64,000 nucleotides of DNA, taken from positions 1,327,501 to 1,391,500 of the forward strand of contig NC_135371.1 of NCBI RefSeq assembly GCF_049243985.1. Reading direction: 5' to 3'. Source of the DNA: Paroedura picta (lineage: Eukaryota > Chordata > Lepidosauria > Squamata > Gekkonidae). Positions 1-11,820 of this stretch are shown piece after piece. Made by a program: the position numbers and the translations under genes. Under the pieces are notes generated by a model. The model was not told where the DNA came from and did no database searches. It saw only the letters and a list, made by a program, of their open reading frames with translations. Within the stretch, counting starts at the first letter, position 1, and each line of letters starts with the position of its first letter.

Positions 1-44
1 TTGAATGATGTCTCTCTCTCTCTCTCTCTCCGTCTCTCTCAAAG

Positions 45-2032
45 AAGCCAGAACTACAGGAGAGACTTTGGTGGGGACAAACAGTGACCCTCCATCTGAA
101 GAAAGGCTGGAGAGTTTCCCAGGAGGGTCCCAGGACCAGATTTCCTTCCCAGATGAGCTGGTTGAGAGTGAGTGTCCTTCATGGTTATGTCAATGGAACA
201 GGCAAGGAATAGCCGAGCAATATTTGGTTTGGAACAGGGATGCAGGCTGCTGGGTAAGGAGGGAGGGAGGGAGGTCTTCTGGGAGCCTGAAATCAAAAGC
301 TGGAGGAGGCCAAAGGGCTGCAAGTCCGTTCCTACTGGATTTTTACAGATCCCTTTGGACCTTCTCAGATTTCCAAGGCGCTACCAGGATCTCTGTGTTT
401 ATCCCAGCAGAGCACAATCGGAGGAAGGAGGAGGGTGAGGAACATCGTCAGCAACTGCCAGACAGAGTTAAAAACGAAGACTTGAAAGAAGACCTCACAA
501 ATAAAGCAAGTCCTAAGAGAAAGAAAGGCAGTCATATAATTGAAAGGCCAGATGGAAAAAAACATAGTGTGCATCTTCCAGAGCACAGAAAAATTAAGGC
601 AAGTAAATTAATTCAGTGTGGAAAACACTTCAGAAACAGATCACAATTCTTCCAGCACCGAAATATACAAAAAGGCAAGAAACATTTCGAATATTCAGTG
701 TCTGGGAAGGGATTCAGTCAAAGTACCATCCTTCAAGAACACCGGAGAACCCATGCAGGGGAGAAGCCCGTCGAATGCTCTGTGTGTGGAAAGAGATTCA
801 GTCGGCCTAGCCATCTTCAACAGCATCAGCGAACTCACACAGGGGAGAAAACCTTTGAATGCTCGGAGTGTGGAAAAGGATTCAATCGGCCTAGCCATCT
901 TAAACAACATCAGAGAACCCACACAGGAGAGAAACCTTTTGAGTGCCCAGTATGTGGAAAGAGTTTCAGTCAGAGTGGCACTCTTCGAGTGCACCGAAGA
1001 ACCCACACAGGGGAGAAACCTTTTGAATGCTCATTGTGTGGAAAGAGATTCAGTCACAATTGCAGTCTTCAAAAGCATCAAACAACCCACACAGGGGAGA
1101 AACTTTTTGAATGCCCAGAATGTGGAAAGGGATTCAGTCGGCCTAGTGACCTTCAACAGCATCAGAGAACCCACACAGGGGAGAAACCTTTTGAATGCTC
1201 AGAGTGTGGAAAGAAATTCTGTCAGAGTCGCACTCTTCAAAAGCATCTGAGAATCCACACAGGGGAGAAACCTTTTGAATGTTCAGAGTGTGGAAAGGGA
1301 TTCTATCAGAGTGACTATCTTCAACAGCATCAAAAAACCCACTCAGGGGAGAAACCTTATAAATGCTCAGTGTGTGGAAAGAGATTCAGTCGGAGCGGCA
1401 CTCTTCAACTGCATCAAAAAACGCACACAGGGGAAAAGCCATTTAAATGCTCAGATTGTGGAAAAAAATTCAGTAAGCATCACAATCTTCAACTGCACCA
1501 AAGAACCCACACAGGGGAGAAACCTTTTGAATGTTCAGTGTGTGGAAAGACATTTCGTCAGCATCAGGATCTTCAAAGGCATCAGAGAACCCACACAGGG
1601 GAGAAACCTTTTGAATGCTCAGTTTGTGGAAAGAGATTCAGTACGAGGTGGGTTCTTCATGGACACTATAGAATCCACACAGGGGAGAAACCTTTTGAAT
1701 GCTCTGTTTGTGGAAAGGGATTCAGTGATAGTGGCACTCTTCAACAGCATCAGAGAACCCACACAGGGGAGAAACCTTTTGAATGCTCAATATGTGGAAA
1801 GAGATTCCGTTGGAGTGGTACTCTTCAAAAGCATCAAAGAACCCACACAGGAGAGAAACCTTTTGAATGCTCGGTGTGTGGAAAGAAATTCAGTCAGAGT
1901 GGCAATGTTCTAGCGCACCAAAGGACACACACAGGGGAAAAGCCTTTTGAATGTTCATTGTGTGGAAAGAGATTTAGTGCGAGGTGGACTATTAGACAGC
2001 ATCAAAAAACTCACACAGGAGAAACACCTTGA
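45..2032 (+). CDS. Gene A: SCAN-KRAB-type C2H2 zinc-finger protein, 3' part only
   Basis: Only the last two coding exons are inside the window. The first (45-167, acceptor after a TC-rich tract, donor GTGAGT) is a linker exon with phase-1 ends, homologous to 8148-8273 of gene B. The second starts at 408 or 411 (CAGCAG double acceptor) and runs to the stop at 2032. It encodes a basic linker, two decayed fingers lacking zinc-binding Cys, and then 15 intact C2H2 fingers of 28 residues with TGEKP linkers, ending THTGETP. The reading frame happens to stay open through the intron between the exons, so a single long frame covers both. By homology with B-D the missing upstream part should carry SCAN and KRAB. 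Likely a nuclear sequence-specific DNA-binding repressor; its target is unknown. Confidence 0.9.
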
Positions 2033-2275
2033 ATGCTCAGTGCACAGAAAGAGATTCAGTCAGAGTGGCAGTCTTTAATAGTGTCAGAGAACTAACATAC
2101 TACTCACAATTTCATGTTATCTGCCTCTTTAACTCATTCTGGCATCCACAAAACTGGCAAAAACACTTCCCTTCCCCAGTCCTGTGAGGAAATAGACAAG
2201 TTGTGGGTAAAAGGTTTCTACAGTCTCTTTGCTACTGGATTAAACGTATAATCAGCTAGCATCCATAATCTTATT
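2033..2275 (+). other. 3' flank of gene A, conserved in B, C and D
   Basis: Just after the stop there is a decayed finger remnant, then about 200 bases that align with the sequence after the finger exons of B (11040-11240) and C (22080-22280), and more weakly D (30160-30400). This is probably 3' UTR. No clear AATAAA signal was found in it. Confidence 0.55.
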
Positions 2276-2283
2276 CTCTTGGA

Positions 2284-2520
2284 CTAGTTGGTGTTTTTGT
2301 GGATGGTGTATTGCTGTTTTGTTAGCAGGGATGGCCAGCCTTTTCTTGGTGTTAATTTCCTGATCTCAACCACTGGCCTGGTAGAACAGCTCTGGAACTG
2401 TTTAAAATCTTGGAGGGTCCTGATATCATCTGGGAGAGCATTCCCCCAGGTTGGAGACAGAATCGAAAATTTCCGAGTCTTCAAGTTGTATCTTAGACAT
2501 TTTCCAAACTAACTTATTAG
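2284..2520 (-). repeat. L2-like LINE fragment, 3' end of ORF
   Basis: The minus strand translates to a decayed version of the C-terminal block shared with other L2-type fragments here (FS-L-PTW-NALP, then a Phe-rich tail). Compare 52147-52428. Confidence 0.5.
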
Positions 2521-2995
2521 ATTTTTGTTTATTTACTTTGAAACCTGATATTAAATAATGTCATTCCTTAAGTCAAGGGGGATGCAGATTTTAAAGGGTC
2601 TTCTATACAGACCACTAAGTCATCAGCAAATGCATGAATTTCCTATTATTTCAAATTTACTGTCAGTTGCTTAATTTAAAGATCCTTTAGTTTTTTAAAA
2701 CCATGCTGTCTATATGGAAAAAAATAGCAGAGGAGATAGAGGGCAGCCTTGTATTCTTCCTTTACAAAAGGAGTATTTCTGAGAAATTTTATCATTAAGC
2801 TTAATCCTGGCCTCTTGTGTTTTGTATTAATTGCTTTAACCCAGGTTCAAAAAGTCTCCCCTATTTCTAAATGTTGAGTGCTTTTTCCAGTGAACATTAT
2901 CAAAAGCCATTTCAGTATCTATGTATACATTTAGTAGCAATATTGGTCTAAAGTTTTGAACTGCCTTTATTTCATTCTCCCTTGTAGGAAACAAT

Positions 2996-3285
2996 GTAAA
3001 GGTAAAGGTATCCCCTGTGCAAGCACTGAGTCATGTCTGACCCTTGCGGTGACGCCCTCTAGTGTTTTCATGGCAGACTCAATAAGGGGTGGTTTGCCAG
3101 TGCCTTCCCCAGTCATGACCGTTTACCCCCCAGCAAGCAAGCTGGGTACTCATTTTACCGACCTCGGAAGGATGGAAGGCTGAGTCGACCTTGAGCCGGC
3201 TGCTGGGATTGAACTCCCAGCCTCACGGGCAGAGCTTTCAAACTGAATGTCTGCTGCCTTACCACTCTGCGCCACAAGAGGCTCT
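2996..3285 (-). repeat. tRNA-derived squamate SINE
   Basis: The tRNA-like head (GCGCAGAGTGGTAAGGCAG on the minus strand) is at the high-coordinate end and the GGTAAAGGTAAAGG tail at the low end. Close copies lie at 12708-12983 (plus) and 32088-32372 (minus). It is nested in the L1 fragment. Confidence 0.8.
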
Positions 3286-3327
3286 TTATTCCATGCATCT
3301 GGATTCAAATAGTCTGAAGCAGCACAA

Positions 3328-3472
3328 TAGAATCAGAGTCCAGGGGCACCTTTAAGACCAAAGAAGATTTATTCAGGGCATGAGCTTTCGAGTGCAAGCA
3401 CTCTTCGTCTCACGCCCTGAATAAATATTCGTTGGTCTTAAAGGTGTTAATGGACTCTGATTCTTCCATAAA
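3328..3472. repeat. Fold-back dispersed repeat (TTGGTCTTAAAGGTG family)
   Basis: Contains an inverted repeat: TTTATTCAGGGC is answered by GCCCTGAATAAAT about 50 bases on, flanked by TTAAGACCAA and TTGGTCTTAA. Related copies lie near 39290, 42960, 54990 and 55620. Confidence 0.6.
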
Positions 3473-3829
3473 ACTGGTAAAGCTTCAGATTTTAAAATTT
3501 TGCGTACCATTTCATGAATAGGTGTTAAAAGCTCATCTCTAGACAATGTAAAAAAATTAATTAAACACTCCATCTGGACTGGGGTTTTGCCCTCTTTCAG
3601 ATTATTAAGCCCATCCAATACTTCAGAAATAGAAATTGGAGAGTTTAATAATTTGTTATGATTTTCTGTTATCTTAATATTCAAATCCTTGTTCAAAAAT
3701 GCCTCTAGTTTAGTCTCCTGTACATGTGCCTTTGTATACAAATTAGTATTTGCAAAAAATCTTTTGGATTCTCTTTGTATTCATAACTGTTTTATTCTCT
3801 ACTTTGAGTTATATATTTTCCTTTCTTCC

Positions 3830-4015
3830 CTTAATTTTCTTGAGGGATTATCTGGGCATCAGGACCTTGTCATTCTGGGTGGCTTCAATTTTCCTAATGT
3901 GTGCTGGGAAAGAAGCTCTGCTAAGCATCCAGAGTCATGCGGCTTTCTGACATGCCTGGCCAACAGTGTAATATTCCAGTTTGTGGAATATCCACCACTA
4001 TAGCTGTGGGGCTAG
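3830..4015 (+). repeat. CR1 LINE endonuclease fragment
   Basis: The plus-strand translation resembles the CR1 endonuclease core (LVILGGFNFPNVCW, then a FLTC...FQFVEYPP block). It is short and not functional. Confidence 0.55.
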
Positions 4016-4139
4016 CCAGCATGAGCTAGTACACGCATATGTGCACAGGGGGGTGGAGGAGGGCACTAGAGCCATCCTGACGGCCTGTCATTGCCAGGGA
4101 TCCTCCGGACTCCTTCGGGAGGGAAAAGCGGCATCGGAG

Positions 4140-4880
4140 AACCAGCTCTCCTTCTTCTCCTTCTCCTTCTTCTTCGTGGCGCTTTTCCAGCCGGATCAGT
4201 GGGGCCGCCTTCCCCCCAGGCAAAGCCGCGCTATGGGGCTGGGGGGGGCAAGTGCTGCAGGGGCTGCCGGCCCGGATCCCGCCCCCCCTCCCCCCCCGAG
4301 AGTGTCCCTGGGGCTGGGGGGGGCTGGGGCTGGGGGGGGGAGGCGCTCCCTGCATCTCCCGGCGGGGAAGGACCGGGCCGCAGACCGGGGGGGGGGAGGG
4401 GAAGACGGGGGGGGGATGCTGCAGCCCCCCCCCGGCGGGCCCCCCCTGGGCGATCCGTTCACACGCCGCCCACTGACGCGCGTTTGCAGCGGCCGGCCCT
4501 GCAGGGCGACTCCCGAGGAAGAGCCGCCTCGGCTGCAGCGCGGAAAGGGTTAAGGGCAGCGAGCGCCGGGCTAGAGCGGCCGGGAGGGAGTTCCCAGGGG
4601 AGCCGCGGCCCGGGAGGCCTCCTCGAGAGTAAGGCGGCGGGGCGGGAAGGCCCGGAGGGAGCGAGGCCTCGCAGTCGTCCCCCCCCCCAGGAGAGGCCTT
4701 TCTACGGGGAGGGGGCTGATCTCTGCCTGCTGGAGAACTCCCGTCCCCCCCGGCCGGGAGGTTGGCCACCCAGCAAGACACAGGTTTTCCTCTGCCAGCT
4801 CATGAGAGGTTTTTTTTGGGGGGGGCAAAGAGAATCCGCGTCCTTCAGCAGGGCGGGGGCGGCTTTAGAATCAGAGTGGG
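4140..4880 (+). promoter_or_regulatory. GC-rich promoter and non-coding exon 1 of gene B
   Basis: Very GC-rich, with long G and C runs (4236-4440), and nearly identical to 15290-15960 upstream of gene C. It holds AAAGGGTTAAGG (4544-4555), found near the start of four other genes in the window. A conserved splice donor (GA|GTAAGG at 4629) is the likely end of a non-coding first exon joining to the SCAN exon acceptor at 5675. The transcription start is inferred, not seen. The overlapping long frames on both strands are composition artefacts. Confidence 0.55.
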
Positions 4881-5077
4881 AAGGGCCCATGAAGGCCATC
4901 TAGTCCAACCCCCTGCTCAACGCAGGATCAGCCCAGAGCATCCTAAAGCATCCAAGAAAAGTGGGTATCCAACCTTTGCTTGAAGACTGCCAGTGAGGGG
5001 GAGCTCACCACCTCCTTAGGCAGCCTATTCCACTGCTGAACTACTCTGACTGTGAAAAATTTTTTCCTGATAAATTT
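4869..5077 (-). repeat. CR1 LINE 3' end, present in B and absent from C
   Basis: The reverse complement of the typical CR1 3' region (CATCTAGTCCAACCCCCTGC and the CACCACCTCC block) interrupts sequence that is continuous in gene C near 15975. A short TTTA repeat lies at both junctions. Confidence 0.75.
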
Positions 5078-5737
5078 AATTTCCCAACCAACCGAGGTTG
5101 CCAGCCTCCCGGTTGAACCGGGAGCTCTCCTCCTATGAGAATGACTCTCCAGACGACCGAGATCAGCTTCCTCCGGGGGAGAGAATGGCTGCTTTGGAGG
5201 GGGGTTTGTGGCAGGAGACCCCGCTGAGGTCTCTCTCCCCCCCAAGCCCCCCCCCAGGCTCCGCTCTCCAAAATCCCAACAGCAGGGTCCCCACGGGGAG
5301 CTGGCCGCCCCAAAACAAGCCAAGAGCTGCTCTTTTCCCAACCTCAGCTGCTCCTCCTCCACACAGACCCATTCGGTTGGGGGCTCGCCCTTGCCTGACC
5401 TTTTATTCCTGTTGGGGGTAAAGGGGCCTCCACTCCGGGGGACAGACTGAGCCAAGGGACCCAGAGGCTAAGCTAGTTCACATCCCGAAAGAGCCGCCCA
5501 GGGAGAGAAATAGTTCGGTTTGTGATTCAGAAACACGATCTCAAACTTGGACTACAGACCACAAGAAGCCCTCTATGCCGATCAATCAGGAAAATTCTCC
5601 TGGTGAAGCCCAGACGTGAATCTCTGTTCTCCTTCACCTTCCATGTACATTTCTGTGCCTCTCCTTCCTCCCAAGGAGAAGCTCCTCTTCATAGAAAAGG
5701 GACTGAAAGGCATCATTGCAGAGCCTGAGGTGACCTG

Positions 5738-8700
5738 ATGGAAGAGCAGAGCCCAGGAGGACCCGGAACCAGCAAGGCAGCCAGGAAAGGCCCCCATCCC
5801 TCCCAAGCTGGGAGCACAGTTGGATTCTGGGGAAGGGCCGGGCCAGAGACCCTGGCTCAGGACACCGTGACCTCAGACGGCCATTGCCGGCGCTTCCGGC
5901 AGTTCCGCTACCAGGAGGCCGCTGGGCCCCGGGAGGTTTGCAGCCGGCTCCACGGACTCTGCAGCCGCTGGCTGGAGCCGGAGAGGAGCACCAAGAGGCA
6001 GATGCTGGACCGGGTGACCCTGGAGCAGTTCCTGGCCCTCCTGCCCCGGGAGATGCAGGGCTGGGTGAGAGGATGCGGGCCGGAGAGCAGCGCCCAGGCG
6101 GTGGCCCTGGCCGAAGGCTTCCTCCTCAGCCAGGCCCAGGAGGAGAGGCAGGCCGAGCAGGTAAGGAGGGGGCTTCCTCCAGGTAGGTCCAATTTAAGCC
6201 ATGATCTGTGCCTTATCCTAAGGTTTCCCAGCCAGAGATTAATCCAGGTGTTAATCATCCCAATGGGAAATTTAACAGCCTCCTTCAGCAGCCTCTTGTA
6301 CTAGAGAATTTCCCATCCCTCCAGAATACTCCCCAGGTCTGCTGAGAGGAGGGGGCAGGGCCCCTTGCTTGGTCTCTTCCGTTCCATCACTTCCCCCTCC
6401 CTCTCGCTGTGGTTTCAGCTATTGGGGCCATCCGTGAAGGTGGAAGCTACAACCTCAGCGGCGGAAGGAGCTCCTTCCGAGGAAGGGCAGAGGGCGCAGG
6501 CCGTGGAGCGTGGCCAAGATGCCCTCTCCGCTGGTAAGGACTCATCGTGCCCGGATGGGATTGGGGCACCCTGTGAATTGGGTGGGTGCAGAAATCTGGT
6601 CAGAGTTAACTTGTGGCCCTCAGTGTTCACTAACTGTGATGCCTCGAAAAGGACATTGGTTCATGCTGCGTCTGGCTGCAATCCCGGTTCTGCTGTTAGC
6701 GTGCCAAGAGACATGGTGAAAACTCCCCTGTTAGACCCTCAGGTCCCCGGATCTTCTCGTGTCTGGGCCAAAGAGGATCATGACGTATCCTGCAACCTCA
6801 TTTCCGCCCCCCTCTTTCCTTCCCCGTCGGCCGGACACAGCTCTCCCCGAAGCCTGAGATATGTCGGCATCACTGCTGATCCCTGAGGCTCACAGGCCCC
6901 GGGGCTTCTCTTCGGCCTCCGTTGCGTGTCCACAGGGGAAAGTTTCGCAACTCTGGGAAGGGGGTGTGCGAAGCAAGGAACGAGCAGACCCACAAGCAAA
7001 CACCCTCCCTCCTTTGTCTCGCTAGCAGGTTGTGAAGAGATGATGTTGGACCATCCTCTTTCCAGAAGAGAGGAAGCAGCTGCTGTACCTCCAGTCCAGG
7101 TAGGAAAGGTGAGCAGGGGACAGCCTGCGTCCCTCCTGCCTTCTCAGGGGGCTTCTGCTCCGGCGGTTTCTACAAGGGGTCTGGGCGAGAGGTCCTCTGA
7201 TCACCTCTTCCCTCTCACAAAGGCAGACGACTCTTTTCCATCGTTCAAGCTGTGCCTGGTGTGATCTCTGAGGGGGGGGGGGTCTGCTTTCTCTTCCAGG
7301 GTCTCCCCTCCTTCTCCTTGGAGGACGTGTCCGTCTCCTTCTCCCCGGCCGAGTGGGCCCTGCTGGATCCGGCCCAAAGAGCTCTTTTCAAGGAAGTCAT
7401 GGTGGAGATCTCCGAGAAGGTGGCCTTTTTGGGTACGGATCTGTCTTGGGTGCCGAAGGTGTAAATGGCTGCCCATGGGATGTGGCCTGAATCAAAAGAA
7501 TGAATAGGAGGCCTGTTTTGAGGCCTGTCCCACGACTTAGGAGATCTGCAAACAGGTCCAGAGTATTCTGGTGGAATACTGAGAGAGAGGGGGGGGCGCA
7601 GGGGCCCTTCAGTCGCTGTTGGTTCTGTCTGGTCTCAACCAAATGCCTGGCGGAAAAGCTCCCTTTTGCAGGCCCTGCGGAACTGTTTAAGCTCCACATG
7701 GGCCCTTCCTACCCAGCCACAGGACCTCCGTCTTTGAAGGATTGAGCTTCAGACAACTCTGCTTGAGCCATCTCGTCACTGCTTCCAGGCATCTGGCTAA
7801 TGCTTCTGGGGGGGAGTCAGGGCAGCCATCCATCAGGAGGAAGAGCTGGGTGTCATCTGCATAATACATCCGAATTGTACTTAAGCACCCGAAGAAGCAT
7901 ACTGCTTGATGGAACTTCCCAGAGGCTACTAAGAGCCTTCTGATTCCCCCACCCCTCCTGGTTACACCACTGGATAAAGTCCCCAGAATGAACCAATGAC
8001 CGCATTCTTGAGTCCAGCCTTGAAAAACATAACATAAGGAAGGCACCTGCAGTGAGACTGAAGACACAAACACCTGCAAGGCGGACCAGGTCACTTAATA
8101 ATCACATGAAACCTTCTCTCTTTCTTTCTCTCTCTCTCTGTTTTCAGAAGAAGCTGGAAGGAAAGGAGGGACTTTGGGGGAGACCAGCTACAGATTTTCA
8201 TCGAAAGGAAGTCTGGAGCCATGTCCAAGAGGATCCCAAGAGCAGATCTCCTCCCCAAACTTGCTGGCTGAGAGTGAGTGTCCTTCACGGTTGTGTCCCG
8301 GGAACAGGCAAGGAATAACCAAGGGGGGAATTTCTGATTAATTTCTCAGCAACCTTTGGTTTGATGCCCCCACACAGCCACTGGGTAAGGAGGGAGGGAG
8401 GCCGTCTGGGGGCCTGAAATCTCAAGGCTCAGAAACTCCCTTCAGGCCAGCACTCAGCGGTGGCTTTGCGGAGAGGGCTTGAGGGATCCCTAAGTGCTAG
8501 AGAGTTATGGGGAAGAGGGAGGGGTGGTTAAGATCAGCCAAGCTGGAGGAGCCCAAGGGCCGTCAGTCCCTTCCTACGGCAGGCCCACCGATGCCTTTGG
8601 ACCTTTCCAGATTTCTCAGGTGCTACCAGGATCTCTCTGTTTATACCAGCAGAGGACAATCGGAGTAATTTGGAAGGAAAGGAACTTCATCAGCAACTGC

Positions 8701-10979
8701 CAGACAGAGTTAAAAATGAAGACTTGGAAGAAAACCTCACAAATACAAAAAGGCCTAAGAGAAAGAAAGGCAGTCATATAATTGAGAGGCCAGTTGGAAA
8801 AAAGCATAGTGCACATTTTCCAGAGCACAGGATAATGAAGGCAAGTAGATTTGTTCAGTGTGAAAAGTATATCAAAAATAGATCACAGCTCTTTCAACAC
8901 CCAAAAATACAAAAAGGCAAGAAACCTTTTGAATATTCAGTTTGTGGAAAGCGATTCAATCAGAGTGGCACTCCTCAACTGCACAAAAGTACTCACACAG
9001 GGGAGAAACCTTTTGAATGCTCAGTGTGTGGAAAGAAATTTGGTTGTAGTGCCCGTCTTCAAGTGCACCGTAGAATCCACACCGGGGAGAAACCATATGA
9101 ATGTCCAGTGTGTGGAAAGCGATTCAGTTGGAGTGGCAGTCTTCAAGTGCATCGAAGGACCCACACAGGGGAGAAACCTTTTGAATGTCCAGTGTGTGGG
9201 AAATTTTTTAGTGAGAATGGCGCTCTTCAAAAGCACCAGAGAACCCACACCGGGGAGAAACCTTTTGAATGCTCAGTGTGTGGAAAGGGATGCAATGACA
9301 GAGGCCATCTACAACAGCACCAGAGAACACACACCGGGGAGAAACCATTAGAATGCTCAGTATGTCGGAAGAGATTCAGTTGGACTGGCAGTCTGCAACG
9401 ACATCAGAGAATCCACACAGGGGCAAAACCTTTTGAATGTTCCGTGTGTGGAAAGAGATTCAGTCAAAGTAGCAGTCTTCAAGTGCACCAAAGAACACAC
9501 ACAGGAGAGAAACCTTTTGAATGCTCAGAGTGTGAAAAAAGATTCCATGACAGAGGCCATCTTCAACGGCATCAGAAAACCCACACAGGGGAGAAACCTT
9601 TTGAATGCTCATTGTGTGGCAAGAGATTCAGTCAGAGTGGCCGTCTTCAAGTGCACCAAAGAACCCACACAGGGGAGAAACCTTTTGAATGCTCAGTGTG
9701 TGGGAAAAAATTCAGTGAAAATGGCACTCTTCAAGTGCATCAACGAACCCACACAGGAGAGAAACCTTTTGAATGCTCAATGTGTGGGAAAAAATTCAGG
9801 GAGAATGGCACTCTTCAAAAGCATCAGAAAATCCACACAGGGGAGAAACCTTTTGAATGCTTAGTGTGTGGAAAGAGATTCATTGACATAGGCCGTCTGC
9901 AATATCACCAGAGAACCCACACAGGGGAGAAACCTTTTGAATGCTCTTTATGTGAAAAGAGATTCGGTCATAGTGGCAATCTTCAACGGCATCAGAGTAC
10001 CCACACAGGGGAGAAACCTTTTGAATGCTCTGTATGTGGAAAGAGATTCAGTCAGAGTGGCAATCTGCAACAGCATCAGAAAACCCACACAGGGGAGAAA
10101 CCTTTTGAATGCTCAGTGTGTGGGAAGAGATTCAGTCGGCCTGGCAATCTTCAAGTGCACCGACGAACCCACACAGGAGAGAAACCTTTTGAATGTTCAG
10201 TATGTGGAAAGAAATTCAGTGAGAATGGTACACTTCAAGTCCACCGACGAACCCACACAGGGGAGAAACCTTTTGAATACTCAATGTGTGGTAAAAAATT
10301 CAGTAAGAATGGCTCTCTTCAGCTGCATCAACGAACCCACACAGGGGAAAAACCTTTTGAATGCTTAATGTGTGGGATAAAATTCAGGGAGAATGGCTCT
10401 CTTCAAGTTCACCGACTAACCCACACAGGAGAGAAACCTTTTGAATGCTCAGTGTGTGGTAAGGGATTCAGATGGAATCAGAGTCTTCGACAGCATCAGA
10501 GAACCCACACAGTAGAGAAACCTTTTGAATGCTCAGAGTGTGGAAAGAGATTTCGCTGGGAACAGTCTCTTCAACACCATCAAAGAACCCACACAGGGGA
10601 GAAACCTTTTGAATGCTCACGGTGTGGAAAGAGATTCATTAACATAGGCCATCTGCACGAACATCAGAGAACCCACACAGGGGAGAAACCTTTTGAATGC
10701 TCCGTTTGTGGAAAGAGATTCAGTCACAGTGGCAACTTGCAACGACATCAAAGTACCCACACAGGGAAGAAACCTTTTGAATGCTCCATATGTGGAAAGA
10801 GATTCGGTCAGAGTAGCAATCTGCAACAGCATAAGAAAACACACACAGGGGAGAAACCTTTTGAATGCTTAGTGTGTGGGAAGAGATTCAGTCAATGGGC
10901 ACTCTTCAAAAGCATCAAAGAACACATACTGGGGAGAAATGTTTTAACTGCTCAGTGTGTGGAAAGACATTCAGTGTAA
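5738..10979 (+). CDS. Gene B: SCAN-KRAB-C2H2 zinc-finger protein (21 intact fingers)
   Basis: Model: 5738-6160 (SCAN), 6419-6533, 7029-7099, 7300-7432 (KRAB A-box), 8148-8273, 8650 or 8653-10979; the junctions keep frame and the total is about 1065 residues. The SCAN domain runs from about residue 50 to 135 ([16 protein letters not shown], then [12 protein letters not shown]). The KRAB box reads [15 protein letters not shown] with a divergent end (EVMVEISEK instead of the usual VMLEN). The finger exon has two decayed fingers, then 22 in register; the 16th (FEYSMCG) lacks one Cys. The array ends in a frameshift in the 23rd finger, so the stop at 10979 cuts off finger sequence that continues to THTGETP near 11029. 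The start ATG follows an in-frame stop. Probable nuclear dimerising transcription repressor; its targets are unknown. It is the upstream partner of the tandem duplicate C. Confidence 0.88.
7490..7900 (-). repeat. L2-type LINE fragment in intron of gene B
   Basis: The minus strand carries the reverse transcriptase motif [10 protein letters not shown] followed by [14 protein letters not shown] (about 7875-7690), and then a decayed C-terminal block (to about 7500). The same insertion is in gene C (18292-18702), so it predates the B/C duplication. Confidence 0.8.
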
Positions 10980-11820
10980 ATTGGACTTTTCAAAAGCATA
11001 AAAAAACTCACACAGGAGAAACACCTTGAATGCTGACTGCATAGAAAGAGGTTGAGGTTGGTAGCACCCTTCAACAGCCTTAGAGAACCCAGGTACTACT
11101 CACTGTTTCAGCTTATCTGCCACTCTCACTCATTCTGACAGCCACACAACGGGCAAAAACACTTCCTTTCTCCAATCCTGTGAGTCCGTATACAAGTTGA
11201 GGATAACAGGTATCTACAGCCTCTCTGCTTCTGGCAGATACCTTGTTGTGACAAGACAACATCCTTAATTCAGTTTTAGATGACAGGCAGTTCTTGAGAG
11301 GCATCTCCCAACCCAGCCTAGCCTGCTGTGAGCTTTTTTGGGTGTCACCACCTTGCAGCCATAAGAATCCTGGCAGTAGGAAGTGTTTGGGTTGAAAGGA
11401 ACACAACCACTACGTTTCACAGGGTCTGGCCCCTCAACATGATCCAGAATTGTGGAAGTGGGCTGGGATCCGTGAATCTTGTGAGGAGGTGCTTATTCCC
11501 CAATCGTCCTTCTCACTGACCCTCAGAGAAAGAAGATTCCCTCCTTCTGCTCTGATACCCCCCAATGCCATGAACAAGGACCTTGAGTAAATCCTGTGCC
11601 AAGGCTGACTCTGCATCATGGACTCCTCAGAGGTCCCCTTAAGTTCCTCCTCAGAGAGAGCGTCTTTGTGCAACAGGCTGAGAAAACTCATCCCACTATT
11701 TCCTCGTGGAAACGTGTCTTCATTACGGTTGTTGGGACGCCTGGAGGTGGGGAGGCATCCTGCCTCTTTCTCAGAGGCTTCGTGTGTTCAGATGGGCATC
11801 TGAAGACACATCTGCATTGA
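10980..11820 (+). other. Decayed last finger and 3' flank of gene B
   Basis: 10940-11029 still reads as a C2H2 finger ending THTGETP in another frame. After it comes sequence that matches 22071-22845 downstream of gene C at roughly 97 percent by eye, and 2040-2275 of gene A more weakly. Probably 3' UTR plus flank. The B/C match stops near 11812, where C has a CR1 insertion. Confidence 0.6.

Larger units (their letters stand above)
2521..3765 (-). repeat. L1-type LINE ORF2 fragment, interrupted by younger repeats
   Basis: Two minus-strand pieces read as L1 reverse transcriptase. The upper piece (about 3741-3470) has the pre-palm region (LNSPIS, LKEGKTPVQ). The lower piece (2995-2521) includes an FADD catalytic box near 2625. 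Between them lie a tRNA-derived SINE and a fold-back repeat, so the L1 is the oldest layer. It is old and non-functional. Confidence 0.65.

Noticed and set aside
168-407. Continuous single exon at the start of gene A
   Set aside because: The frame is open, but the GTGAGT donor and the polypyrimidine/CAGCAG acceptor match true splice sites in B and C, where the intron is not open.
618-1250. Alternative-frame proteins within the finger exons ([15 protein letters not shown] repeats)
   Set aside because: These are shadow frames of the 84-base finger repeat; the zinc-finger frame explains the conservation.
720-2030. Regular 84-base repeats suggestive of a CRISPR or satellite array
   Set aside because: The period is exactly one C2H2 finger plus TGEKP linker and the frame is coding. 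No CRISPR-type repeat-spacer structure exists in the window.
4026-4781. Long open frames on both strands in the B and C promoter regions (also 14978-15889)
   Set aside because: They are products of extreme GC content: overlapping frames are open in several phases, made of Pro/Gly/Arg runs, differ where run lengths differ between copies, and contain no domain.
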